Assembly: GCA_026874595.1 (NCBI GenBank)
Contig: CM049322.1
Location: forward strand, 54,467,386-54,531,385
Source: Sipunculus nudus
Lineage: Eukaryota > Annelida > Sipuncula > Golfingiida > Sipunculidae
Reading direction: 5' to 3'
Length of the DNA: 64,000 bases
The notes under the pieces: model-generated
Databases searched by the model: none
The model's input: the letters and a program-made list of their open reading frames with translations, nothing else
Told to the model about the DNA's origin: nothing
Position numbers and translations under genes: made by a program
Shown: piece by piece, positions 1 to 11,256 of the stretch
Numbering within the stretch: position 1 is the stretch's first letter
How the letters are laid out: every line of letters begins with the position of its first letter

Positions 1-3000
1 GTCATAGGTGGGTTATCCACTACAGTAGAGAATTATCCCGTTGCATGCAAGATATTAGAAGAGAGATACGGCCGTAAAGAACGTATTGTTTTTGCTCACA
101 TACAGGGGCTATTGAATGTATCCATACCAAATCAGACCAAAGGCTCAAATGTCAGTTTGTTATGGAAATTACTGGATGAACTTATGAAACATGTGAGAAG
201 CCTTGAAGCATTAGGAGTACGTGGCGAAGAGTATGGTGTTTTCATGACACCGCTGATATTGTCAAGATTGCCCAATGACATTCGCATGGAATGGGCCCGC
301 AATGGAGAGGGCAAAGAGAGAGACTTAGAGTGGTTGCTCTCTTTTCTTAAGACGGAGATTGACAGGAGAGAACGCTCAGAGGTGTTTAAGGGAATGACAC
401 GGAGTGGTGATGACAAAATCAAGGCGGAAGAGAAAAGAGCTGTACAACCACGTATAGCTACTGCCTCTGCACTCCAAACAGCCACAGGTTCGGCCAAATA
501 CAGTTGTGCCTTTTGTGGGAAAGGTCATAGCTCTGAGAGATGCCGAGAGATCTGGAGACTGTCCATCATTGAGCGTCACCAGAAGCTGCAAAATTTGGGA
601 CTCTGTTTCAGGTGTTTAGGTAAAGGGCACTTGGCCAAGGGTTGTATTGCTAGATGTGCCAAGTGTCGAGGTAGGCACCATGAATTGTTATGCAAAGGTA
701 TCACAAATGATAATGTCAAAACACGAGATATTTCTAAGAATACAGTTGAATGTCAGGTACCAGAGGTAGAACAAACACAGGAAGGTTCTGTTTCACATGT
801 TCGTGTATCGTGTGCTGCACATAGAAGTACAGTACTTCAAACCACTAATGTTTTGGTACATGGGGCTAAGGGCACTGTAAGGGCCACACTGATGTTCGAT
901 ACTGGGTCAGATACTACTTATGTATCTAGTTCTCTTGTGCATAAAGTAGGACCAAGGTGGGTATCTGGGAAATATGTGTCCTATGCAGCTTTTGGGGATA
1001 AGAAACCAAGGTCAAATTCATCCCATGACGTGTATGAGCTTAAGCTGCAGAATAAACAGGGGGCCATGGAAGTTATTCATGCAGTTGAAATTGAGACGAT
1101 CAGCGCTCCCATGTATCGCCCTCAGATACCACCTGATGTGCTACAGTCAATGAACAAACTGATGTTGGCAGACCAATTTGAAGGTAAGGAGATGTCTATA
1201 GATATCTTGGTTGGCCTTGATTCATACTGGGACTTGGTCAGGCAGGATATAATTAAACTCTCAGAAGGTCTTGTAGTCCAAGATACTGCTTTTGGATGGG
1301 TAGTATCGGGTAAAATTGATCAGGTGAGTCACGCTCATAGCCTCTCCGTTTCACCTCAGTTGTTGTGTTTAACGGATATTCAGGACAGCAGTTTAAGGAA
1401 TTTCTGGGATCTTGAATCAATCGGAATAGATTCTGTAAAGTCACAGGACTCTGGTCCTGAAGATCCAGTCTTGACCCAATTTAGGGATACTGTCCGTTTT
1501 ACTCACGGACGTTATGAGGTTGCCCTTCCATGGAAGGTGCCATTGGGGTCAGCAAGACTTCAGAACAATGAAAAGCTTGCTGAAATTCGGCTGAATAATC
1601 TATCTAGGAAATTAGCTAAGAATCCTGAGTTACAGAGCAGCTATGATGAGGTGTTAGTCGAGATGCAGGATCAGGGCATCATTGAAGAGATACCTACAGA
1701 GGAAAAGGTAGTTTCAAACCCTGTGTACTATATGCCTCATCACCCGGTTATAAGAGAGTCTAGTCTTACCACAAAAGTCAGGCCGGTATTTGATGCATCG
1801 TCTACCGGATTTAATGGTGTTTCATTAAATGATTGTTTGGAGGCAGGTCCATCCCTCATTCCTAGTTTGGTTGAAATTCTCTTGCGCTTTCGACGTTGGA
1901 AGGTAGGCTTGACCGCAGACATAACCAAAGCATTCCTGCAAATCAAGGTACGCAGGGAAGACCAAGATGTTCATCGGTTTCTTTGGAACCACCATGGTGA
2001 AGTGAAATCCATGAGGTTCACCAGGGTACCTTTTGGCAATAAGAGTAGTCCATTCTTGTTGAATGCCACCGTTAGATACCACCTTGTTAGATATCCGCCT
2101 TCTAGAGCCATAGAGGAACTTCAACAGAATCTGTATGTAGATGATTGGCTTTCTGGGGCGAACACTGATGATGAAGCTTGTGCATTGTTTCAAGAAGCCA
2201 GCCGGGTCCTTTTAGATGCTAGCATGCCCCTGGCAAAATGCACATCAAACAACAAAATAGTCAAGGAGATGTTTTTCAAGGAATTTGGTGCAAAGCATCT
2301 GGTTTCTGATTCTGTCAAGATTCTCGGATTGAAATGGTTAACTGCAACTGATGACTTTGCATTTGATGGAGTCACAATTCCACCAGATTTGGTAACTACC
2401 AAGCGGGTAGTTCTTAGTTTCTTGGCTAGATTGTATGATCCCTTGGGATTTCTCACCCCTTTTATCATGGTGGCAAAGGTCTTGATGCAGGACATATGGC
2501 AGTTGGGTCTTAGCTGGGATAAGGAAGTTCCTCCCGCTATACATGTGGTGTTTTCCCAGTGGATTCAAGGTTTGGAGCTCATTCGAGCATGGAGAATCCA
2601 CAGATGTTATACAACCTTACCTTGGTCAGATCAGATGGGCATAGAACTGCACTGTTTTGGGGATGCTTCGGAAAGGGGATATGGTGCTGCACTTTACATC
2701 CGCATTCCCAAGGTGGATGGTACATTCGAGGTCTCTTTAGTCATATCGAGGGCCAGAGTTTCACCCATAAAGAGAATATCCCTACCAAGACTTGAACTCT
2801 TAGGAGCTCTGTTGACCGCACGATTGTTGAGATTTGTTCTCAATGCACTCCAACTCCAACAGGTCGTTTACAAATGTTGGACAGATTCTTCAGTGGCTTT
2901 GGGCTGGGTTAAAGGTAACCCTAGTAGGTGGAAACCTTTCGTAGCGAACAGGGTCGCTGAAATTCAGGAGCTCACTGACCCTATTTGTTGGGCGCATTGC

Positions 3001-4791
3001 CCAGGAAAAGACAATCCAGCAGACCTTGTGACCAGAGGCATTTCTGCAGAAAGCTTGATATCCTCAGATTTGTGGATGAATGGTCCATCTTGGTTAGTCC
3101 AGCCGATCACAAGTCACCTTGATGATGATCAGGTGGAAGATTGTCCCCAAGAGCGATTGCCTTCGCTATCGTTGATTACAGACACTAAATCTCATAATGC
3201 GTTTGAGATCAGTAGGTGGGGCAGATTTAGCAAGGCCATCCGGGTTGTTGGATGGTTTTTGAGGTTTGTTCATAATTTAAGACATCCGTCAGATGTTTAT
3301 CGGGGAGATCTTGGCCATAGCGAGATTTCAGGGGCCAAGAATCTCTTGTTCAAATACACACAGGAACAAGCTTATATTGCGGAAATTGAGAACCTTAGAA
3401 AGAGTAAAGCGGTTCACAAAGGGTCTGGGTTGGCCAGACTAAATCCGTTTTTAGCGGAAGACGGGTTGCTACGAGTAAAGGGTAGGTTGCAACAGTCCAA
3501 ATTGACTTATGAAGAAAGACATCCCATCATTATACCGAAAGGCCACCTGGCAAAACTAATAATACGGCACCAGCATGAACAGCTGAAGCATGCCGGTGTG
3601 GATACAGTTATATCAACCCTCAGGGACAATTACTGGATTGTCGGATTGAGGCGCCTAGCAAAGACTGTCAAACGTGAGTGTATCCACTGTCAAAGGATAG
3701 ACGCTCAAGCAAGCAACCAACCCGTAGCTCCCCTCCCTGATTTAAGGGTTCAGCAGGCTCCACCCTTTACGGTAACTGGCCTCGACTACGCAGGTCCTCT
3801 CTACTGTTCAGACCTTCCAAAGAAGAAATTATATATTCTGCTGTTCACTTGTGCCGTAGTGAGGTCTGTGCACCTCGAGTTGACAGATTCTTTGAATCTA
3901 TCTGACTTTATGTTAGCCCTGAGGCGGTTTTCAGCCAGAAGGGGAATACCTAGTGTCATATACTCCGATAATGCAAAGACCTTCAAGTGTGCGGAGACTC
4001 ATATGCTGAAATGTTTCGGGCCAAATAGTCCTAAGTGGAAATTCATTATCCCAAGGTCTCCATGGTGGGGAGGATGGTGGGAGCGGTTGGTGCGCTCGGT
4101 GAAGAGTGCATTGAAGAAGTCATTGGGCACGCGCTGCCTTACTAAAGTGGAGCTAGACACTACACTGCAGGAAATAGAAGCCTGTATTAATTCTAGACCC
4201 TTAACCTTTGTTGGAGACGAAGTGGAAAGTGTCTCCCCTCTGTCTCCGTCCCATTTCTTAATAGGTAAGAGAGCAGGGTTCCAGGCCACAATCTCTGAAC
4301 TAGAAGAGGCAGTGACTCAGCGGGACCTTACTCTCAGGGAATCCAACCGTCAAAAGCGGCTCAATTTATTTTGGTCCCTTTGGAGTAAGGATTATATAAG
4401 AAATCTCCCACCAACAGTCAACAAGTTTGTCGCCAAAGGCGATATAAGGAAGGGTTGTATCGTCTTGATTAGGGAAGACAATGTTCCTCGAATGAAATGG
4501 CCTTTGGGGTTGGTAACTCAGGTTTTCCGCGGCAGGGACGGGGTGATCCGTAGTGCTGAGCTCAAAACAGCTAAAGGACTTTTCACTCGTCCTATTCAAA
4601 GGCTGCATGACTTGGAAGTAAACTATCAGAGTGGTGCTTCGGATGCCGTTAGCCCAGAGAATGTAAACTCGAACACTGGTAATGTTCCGGATATCAGAGA
4701 CGGTAATAACCAGAAATCTAACAAAACTGGTGAAGTTCAGGTCACGCGTGCTGAACGCGTTGTTAAACCTGTAAACAGGTTGGATTTGTAA
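1..4791 (+). CDS. BEL/Pao-type retrotransposon gag-pol polyprotein, 5' end outside window
   Basis: The frame is open from base 1 to the TAA at 4789-4791 (about 1,596 residues), so the true start lies upstream; the first in-frame ATG here is internal. Domain order as seen: C-terminal gag helical region; three CX2CX4HX4C zinc knuckles starting at about 505, 604 and 655; an aspartic protease with DTGSD at 898-912; reverse transcriptase with YVDD at 2134-2145; RNase H with GDAS near 2659-2670 and a TDSS motif near 2881; and an integrase with an HHCC zinc-binding region (about 3568-3690) and catalytic D, D, E at 3784, 3967 and 4081. The C-terminal part (about 4430-4620) matches the DUF5641-like tail of BEL/Pao integrases. 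This order, the fused gag-pol frame and the WWGGWWERLVRS-type integrase motif are diagnostic of the BEL/Pao superfamily. No stop or frameshift interrupts the visible part, which suggests recent insertion. It has no relation to the host genes downstream. Confidence 0.95.
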   Translation, partial: VIGGLSTTVENYPVACKILEERYGRKERIVFAHIQGLLNVSIPNQTKGSNVSLLWKLLDELMKHVRSLEALGVRGEEYGVFMTPLILSRLPNDIRMEWARNGEGKERDLEWLLSFLKTEIDRRERSEVFKGMTRSGDDKIKAEEKRAVQPRIATASALQTATGSAKYSCAFCGKGHSSERCREIWRLSIIERHQKLQNLGLCFRCLGKGHLAKGCIARCAKCRGRHHELLCKGITNDNVKTRDISKNTVECQVPEVEQTQEGSVSHVRVSCAAHRSTVLQTTNVLVHGAKGTVRATLMFDTGSDTTYVSSSLVHKVGPRWVSGKYVSYAAFGDKKPRSNSSHDVYELKLQNKQGAMEVIHAVEIETISAPMYRPQIPPDVLQSMNKLMLADQFEGKEMSIDILVGLDSYWDLVRQDIIKLSEGLVVQDTAFGWVVSGKIDQVSHAHSLSVSPQLLCLTDIQDSSLRNFWDLESIGIDSVKSQDSGPEDPVLTQFRDTVRFTHGRYEVALPWKVPLGSARLQNNEKLAEIRLNNLSRKLAKNPELQSSYDEVLVEMQDQGIIEEIPTEEKVVSNPVYYMPHHPVIRESSLTTKVRPVFDASSTGFNGVSLNDCLEAGPSLIPSLVEILLRFRRWKVGLTADITKAFLQIKVRREDQDVHRFLWNHHGEVKSMRFTRVPFGNKSSPFLLNATVRYHLVRYPPSRAIEELQQNLYVDDWLSGANTDDEACALFQEASRVLLDASMPLAKCTSNNKIVKEMFFKEFGAKHLVSDSVKILGLKWLTATDDFAFDGVTIPPDLVTTKRVVLSFLARLYDPLGFLTPFIMVAKVLMQDIWQLGLSWDKEVPPAIHVVFSQWIQGLELIRAWRIHRCYTTLPWSDQMGIELHCFGDASERGYGAALYIRIPKVDGTFEVSLVISRARVSPIKRISLPRLELLGALLTARLLRFVLNALQLQQVVYKCWTDSSVALGWVKGNPSRWKPFVANRVAEIQELTDPICWAHCPGKDNPADLVTRGISAESLISSDLWMNGPSWLVQPITSHLDDDQVEDCPQERLPSLSLITDTKSHNAFEISRWGRFSKAIRVVGWFLRFVHNLRHPSDVYRGDLGHSEISGAKNLLFKYTQEQAYIAEIENLRKSKAVHKGSGLARLNPFLAEDGLLRVKGRLQQSKLTYEERHPIIIPKGHLAKLIIRHQHEQLKHAGVDTVISTLRDNYWIVGLRRLAKTVKRECIHCQRIDAQASNQPVAPLPDLRVQQAPPFTVTGLDYAGPLYCSDLPKKKLYILLFTCAVVRSVHLELTDSLNLSDFMLALRRFSARRGIPSVIYSDNAKTFKCAETHMLKCFGPNSPKWKFIIPRSPWWGGWWERLVRSVKSALKKSLGTRCLTKVELDTTLQEIEACINSRPLTFVGDEVESVSPLSPSHFLIGKRAGFQATISELEEAVTQRDLTLRESNRQKRLNLFWSLWSKDYIRNLPPTVNKFVAKGDIRKGCIVLIREDNVPRMKWPLGLVTQVFRGRDGVIRSAELKTAKGLFTRPIQRLHDLEVNYQSGASDAVSPENVNSNTGNVPDIRDGNNQKSNKTGEVQVTRAERVVKPVNRLDL

Positions 4792-5170
4792 AGTTCATGC
4801 TTTAATTCTTGGATATACTTGACTTTTGTTTAACTTGTCATTAGTATTGGAGTATTTATTAGACCTACAATATTGTAGAGCTGTTTGCATCTACAAGATG
4901 TACAACTAACGTATTACTAAAGTATGAATACTTTTTAATTGGTTATACTAGAAATTTAAATCCGCTGAATATGATGTTATAATTAAAAGTTCATTTTCAT
5001 GTGATTTTCTGAGTATCAAGATATCAGACATTATCTAATAAGGTATATTTCATTGTTAGATCTGCTCTTAGAAGTATATAAGGACTAGGTACTTTGCGAA
5101 CTATTGTGTACTTAAGTTTAGATTAATTTGAAACAAAGGTGTTGGAGTACACTCCAACAGGTGGGAGGAA
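4792..5170 (+). other. 3' non-coding part of the BEL/Pao element with polypurine tract
   Basis: This AT-rich segment separates the polyprotein stop from the LTR and has no ORF. It ends in the purine-rich stretch AGGTGGGAGGAA (5159-5170), directly before the TGTTGG that starts the LTR. That is where the plus-strand primer for retrotransposon reverse transcription is expected. Confidence 0.6.
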
Positions 5171-5432
5171 TGTTGGCGATGACTGTTATATACAGCTGTA
5201 ATATACTTTGTTTTTTTTTTCACGGGTACGGTGTGACTTTCGTCGCGGGTACGGTGTGACTTTTCCTTTTTGATTCTGTTATGATTTCTCTGTTATACTC
5301 TCCTGTAATGAAGTCAGAATAAACACTGTTGAATTTTCTAAGTCGTAGTTGGCTCCGTGTTCCATATGGACCTGGATTAAACTCGCCAAGTTGGGCTTAT
5401 GAGAGTGGTACCCAACAGTGTGGATTACAACA
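5171..5432 (+). mobile_element. Probable 3' LTR of the BEL/Pao element
   Basis: It begins TGTTGG right after a polypurine tract and ends TTACAACA, so it has TG...CA ends. It contains an AATAAA signal at 5318-5323 and a tandem GGGTACGGTGTGAC motif near 5223-5262. The boundaries are inferred from these marks because the 5' LTR is outside the window and cannot be compared. The length of 262 bp is modest but acceptable for a BEL/Pao LTR. Confidence 0.6.
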
Positions 5433-5635
5433 CTGGCAAGGAACTTCTGGTGTATGAGGAGCTTCTCTTGTATTTCCCTGACCAAAATCTTGCTGACAAC
5501 ATCAGATTACAAGGCTATGTACCGGTACATTATGATACTTAAGTCAAATAAAAAAGAAAAACATGAAAACAGAATACAAACTTCCCTGTACAAACCTCTA
5601 TAATGTGGGTAGGCCCATAACTTGGCCAAACTGCC

Positions 5636-5890
5636 CACAATAATAAGGTCATGACCACAGAACAAATAACAAGGAGAAAAAACATGATTGTCAAAAACTG
5701 CCCACTATAAAGGTGCCCACTATTTAAGGAGGTCATGACCACAAAAGAAATGATGAGGAGATAAAAAATGGATTGTCAAAAAATGCCCACAATATAGAGG
5801 TGCCCACTGTAAGGAGGTCATAACTACAAAACAAATAATGAGGAGAAAAATGGAATGGCCAAAACTGCCCACTTTATAGAGGTGCCCACT
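5636..5890. repeat. 84-bp tandem repeat, three copies
   Basis: The motif GGTCATGACCACA and its variants start at about 5647, 5731 and 5815, a spacing of 84 bp. Each is followed by a run ending in TGCCCAC and AGGTGCCCAC. It grades into the shorter-unit array next to it. Confidence 0.8.
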
Positions 5891-6025
5891 GTATGGAGGT
5901 GCCCTCTGTATGAAGGTGCCCACTTTATGGAGGTGCCCACTGTATGGAGGTGCCCTCTGTATGGTGGTGCCCACTTTATTGAGGTGCCCACTGTATGGAG
6001 GTGCCCACTTTATGAGGCGCCCACA
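5866..6025. repeat. 17-bp minisatellite, GGAGGTGCCCACTNTAT-type unit
   Basis: About nine copies of a 17-bp unit follow the 84-bp array. Units alternate between GCCCACT and GCCCTCT, and between TTTATGGA and GTATGGA. The unit is the final segment of the 84-bp repeat, so this looks like a secondary expansion of that segment. Confidence 0.85.
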
Positions 6026-9013
6026 TGGAGATGGTTCAACTGCATATTCTGCTCTGTTCAGGGGAATAACTGTCCCATCATGCATGCTGTCTGTATCCTA
6101 AGGGAACTTGCATGCTGTAGTTTCATTTCCAGGCTTGTGTGCACCAAGATGAAATATATTGTACTAATATAAAATGTCTAAGATAACTGCCTTGTACAGG
6201 ATTTGTTGCCTTTTGAAATGTGACACTGGCAGCCCTTGACATGTGTTTGTCACCTTAAATCTGTGTTTACATATAATCAAGATTAAGCTGATTGATGGCA
6301 AACCTCTCTAGGAAAGGAGGCCAGAAAGCCTAAAACATGTCTCCAAGAATACTCTTTGACACCTTGGTGGGCATTACTTACTAGACTGCAGGTTTTACTG
6401 GTTATTATTCCTCAGCCAAGGAGTTTAAGCTTTTACCTGTATCTGTAAACGATATTATGCAAACACTACCTAAAAGATAAAACAGTTCATATAGGAAGGT
6501 GAGATATGTCAGGGAAAATGTAGTAAATGAGTATATATATAAAATTTAAAATATATATATATATGAAGAATAATCCAGGCGGTATATGTATGTGTTTGAC
6601 TGAGTGCTCGCCTGTTTCCTCCCATGTGTAGTGGAGTTACAGGCACTGTCTTGTCTCTGTTATTGTGTGATCACACAAAATCGGGAAAAAAAACCAGTTT
6701 GATGGCTTTGAATGAAACTTGTACTATGCACAAGAGTCAGAAGTGTGAATATACCAAGTGCAGAATCAGATGAGGGTGACGTTTACTGTTTCTGTAGCTT
6801 TTGATGTTTTCCTAACTTAAGTTACATGGTGTGTGACATCATAGATGGTGATAACATGTGATTATTCTAATTAATACATCAACAATTATAAATAATACAT
6901 TCACTCACTGTGTATAACTGTGAGGGTCTCAACTTTATTTAAAGTTGTTCCTGAGTGTTTCCAAGAATCATAAAATTTCAATGTCTACATGAATATTCAT
7001 GTCAGTGTTATTAATGATTGTTTTATGAATAGTCAATTCACAAGTTGATTATCCTGGCAAGAATAAAAAAAACATAGGACCTTGACATCACGTTCACTTG
7101 AATATTTTGTGAAATGAATATTCACATGGAAGTCCTTAATAACATTGGCTGAAAATTCATGTAGACATTATAATAAAATATTCATATGAATAAGTATCCC
7201 ATACATACAAGCTACATCAACTCCATGGGAGAGAGAACTTAATATAGAATGAGTTGGATAATATAAACAATATTTAGAGAGACACAGCCGACTTCGGTGT
7301 CTGTTATTATTGATAATCCAGTGATTTGTCACTGTGTCAACAACATGGGATTTAATACTCCTCTGGCTGCCAGAAATAATCTGCTTGAAACGTTGATCAT
7401 TAACGCGAGAGTCCTCCACCCAGTCTGGACGGTGTTTGTTTTACCTCTCTCACAGGAGAGTAGTCTGCCATATCTTAGCAATCACCGGGTCTCTTCTCAA
7501 GATCACTGTGACGTTGACTCAAACAGGGATGGACTGTTCTTAAGAGCCTTGGTGCTGGTCTATAAGGGGCCAATGTAACACGCTGAGCTCCAGGTGCTGG
7601 GGTATAAGTGATATCAACTGCAAAATAACACATGTAGTATTGCACGCAGTCTGTGGGTATAGACACAATTATAAGTTGCAAAATTGTATGGATAATTTCC
7701 GTTTAATGGACAGAATTGCTACTAATCGAAAAGCTGAAGCTGTAATCTCATAAAAAAAATATGCAGATGTTAAGTTGCCTTGCAGCAAAAAGTGGCACCT
7801 GTAGACCAAGTTGGCATACATTTGCGAAAAACTGTTTACATATTGACAAATATATTATAAACAAAGTTGCAAAACAGCATGAATAGTAAGGATAAATGCA
7901 AAGGGGTAAAATATGGATTGACATTAAATTTAATCTGAAATTAAATGATTGATTCAGACATTGTCTGAAATTAAAAGGGGCTCAGTCACTCACACAGACA
8001 CACACAGTCACTCACAACACACTAATGTGGTGTACAATATGGGCACACATAAAATCAGAGCATGTATGTTTTGGTGTGTATACCTTTGACCAAACTTCCA
8101 CAGATGTTGTACAGTTTTGGATATTGTGATGGAATACATTTTAAGGTGCCCATTCACCTACCTTTTGAAAAGAGTATATGTGATATTTGGCTTCTTCTGC
8201 GTACATATTAATGATCTAAGGGTAATTTTGGTTGTGAAAAGTTCTCATAAAACCTTCATGAAGGATTTATGAACTTGTTTTTCAACAACATAAACAGCAA
8301 TGATGAAAAACAGGAAAAACATGTAAACTAAGGTGGAAGGTTGCATATATATACAGAGGTACAAAGGTCATTTGTTACAAAACTCCATTTACAGAGCTCT
8401 GGCTTACCTGACTTGCTGCAAGATGCCTTTGTTGAATTTATTTTGGAAGGCCCCAAATATTATAAACATGCACATTAATATAAACAAAACAAGCAGCCTG
8501 TGTGCGGGGATATCCATGATTTCTGGCCTATTTTTTTAAAGCTCCAAGGAATAACTTTTAGTTTATAATGGGCAGATCGGTGATTAGGCCCCTTAAATTT
8601 CAGGTATAAATGCATGAAACTTATCCTTTTGTCACCAAGGAGACCAAATATTCCTGCTCTTAGTGGTGTGATACATTGTTATTATTATACCTTTGTGACC
8701 TGCCCTTTGATGGTCACATGATTACTTTTATATTTGTAGGTATAAGAGGACTCAACTTGTTCACAAGTAATCATATTTTCTTTAAATCATGCAGATATTG
8801 GGGATCCATCAATTTCTGATAATTAAATTTTTTTTAAATTAAAAAAAAATTTTTTTGTAGGTAAGGATCATAAAGCTAATTGCATCTTATTTTGCATATT
8901 AATGTTACCCATAATTTTACAATTTTCCTTGTAAATAAAATGGTTGTTGCTGAGTATGTAATTATTGTATTTTCTATATTTGATATATATATATATATAT
9001 ATTATGCTTCCAG

Positions 9014-11206
9014 GTACAAGACATGATTTAGCAAAAACATGGATGTCGAGTCGGTACGATCAGGTCGCAGTGAGCGGTCGAACCACTCACAGGCCAACAG
9101 GCACCACCACCACAGGGGGCGCCACTCTCACAGATCAAGCCACAAACACTCAGGTATTTTATTGTGTAGTTTTATGTCATAAAGATGTATCATTATTGTA
9201 TTTATAATTTGTAATTCTCCAGGCAGGTTTCCATCCAGCCTGTTGTGTAATTGACCTATCCGTGAACTCTATGCGACCTTAATCGCATATTCATTCAATG
9301 AATAAACATAAGCATGGAACTAAGGAGCAACCAATCAGGTGACCTTAAACATTGTAAAGTGTCAATCATCTGACAAAAACAAAATTTTGCATAATTTGAC
9401 TGAGCATTGTCAAACAGAACACGGGTTGTCTGTGAATAATACCAGTACCTATGTTGTCATGTTTTTCCTGGATATTTTATTATAGAAGGAGAGAGTATAA
9501 AAGTTTCTAGGCTATAGGTTGCGGGAGCCATCCCTCCGACTACCTAGTGAATAATGTCTTACCTGGCACATAATTCGTATGGGACAAATAATCCAATTTA
9601 TATTGCAACACAGTTCATATGTGACTGCGATATAGTAAACAATGGTCAGGTGATTCTAGTTGATGACGTCAGTCAATATGACTTCATGTGCCATCGCCCT
9701 TTGTGACGTCATTTTTATGTTATAATCAGCTCTCGCTACCACGGGCATGGAAGTCCATATGTGTAGAGGCGTTTTGGGGGCTCATTATAATAATAAGTTA
9801 AAAGGGCGGAGCATTTGGGCTGTGGTGGATATAGGTCAATTGAATCATTCACCTTTCCTGAAACAATAATAAAATTGGTGAAAATTTAATGAAGTGACAA
9901 AAATCATCACTTATTTTTGCATGTTTAGGCTTAACTTATAACAGCCTAATTTCAGTTATTGATTTAACAAGTAGTTTTCATAAGCTAGGATGACCACAAA
10001 ATATCATGATATGTGCAGGAGATAAATTCCTTGTTTCATAGTTTATTTATGGAAAGTCCGCTTGAAGTCATGACCAATGAGTCGGGCAATTGTCCAAATT
10101 ATATCCAAGTCTTTTCATTCCTGTGTGTTATATTTTTATTGAAACTCATCTGAAAAGAAAAAAGTGAAACAAACTTTGTTCACGTATGATCAATTTTGAT
10201 GTTCATCAGGATGACAGGTCAGCGTGGGCCAAAAACAGGAAACTGATAAAATACGACAAAGTTTCTGAAGATGACAACTGAATATAAATAAAATAACAAA
10301 TAGTCCTGCAGGGTAACAATGTTGCTGGCAGCACAGTATGACTCAGGTTGTGTGTCATCTTATGAGCTGCCGCTGTGGAGAATTGATGTTAACAAGCAGA
10401 ACTACCGGGTTTGATATAACCCAGTAAAGTCAGGTGAACACTCGAATTTAAATCACACGCGGGACGTGATATGAGATGACAAGCATCCTCCCAAGAAAAA
10501 TATAGGTGATGTTATTGCATGTTGGCAGAAAGACTTTGGAGATGTATATTGGGATTGGGAAATTCATTTTGCACTAGCAATATGCATTCTCAAGAATGCA
10601 GCCTCCACAGGTTCATTGGTGCATATGTTTTTGAGCATGTGTTTGCATTCACTTATTTTGCTCACATTCCCATGTTCAACCAGGCATATGTCACTGTACT
10701 TTTGTGAATATACTTCCTGGATCCGGATAATGAGCTGGACCCATATCAAAATCTAATTGATTCTTCATTTGCCCATCCCCAAGAACACACACGTATGTGA
10801 AAGAACACATACCATCCTTTCAAGGCAAGAAACTATGCCCTACCATTAATGGTCAGATGACCACCAAATCACTTGAATTTTAAAACCCCAACCCACAATT
10901 TGAAAGCTAAACCAATGCCAGACAAGTGTAGAGTTTTTTTTAATTCCACTTTAAAGTTTGCACACTTTGTGACTGACTGATAAGACTAATTTACTGCAAT
11001 TTACCACAGCAGCAGCTCGTGAGATAAAACAAAACTGACTTTACAAGACTGAGGTATAAACTAGGTGATGATTGATTTCTGATGAACTTCTTGCATTTTT
11101 ATGTGACCTCATATGCAAATGAGGGAAGTAGAGTTAGGATGCCAGTCCATGGGTATAGGCCAGCATAAAAAGATTTCAACATGAGATGTGTGTGTGTATA
11201 TATATA

Positions 11207-11256
<50 letters not shown>

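Larger units (their letters stand above)
5433..9013. other. Intergenic region upstream of the VANGL coding exons
   Basis: No convincing exon is visible. The stretch holds the minisatellite at 5636-6025 and short (TA)n tracts at about 6534-6563 and 8983-9002. The rest is AT-rich unique-looking sequence with only short random ORFs. A non-coding 5' exon and promoter of VANGL may lie here, but I cannot place them. Confidence 0.4.

Noticed and set aside
5855-6101. ORFs with repeated EVPTVWRCPLY
   Set aside because: Translation of the 17-bp minisatellite.
7168-7681. Overlapping ORFs on both strands in a slightly GC-richer segment
   Set aside because: They match no family I recognise and lack splice partners. 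They could be part of an old repeat or a 5' exon of VANGL, but nothing decides it.
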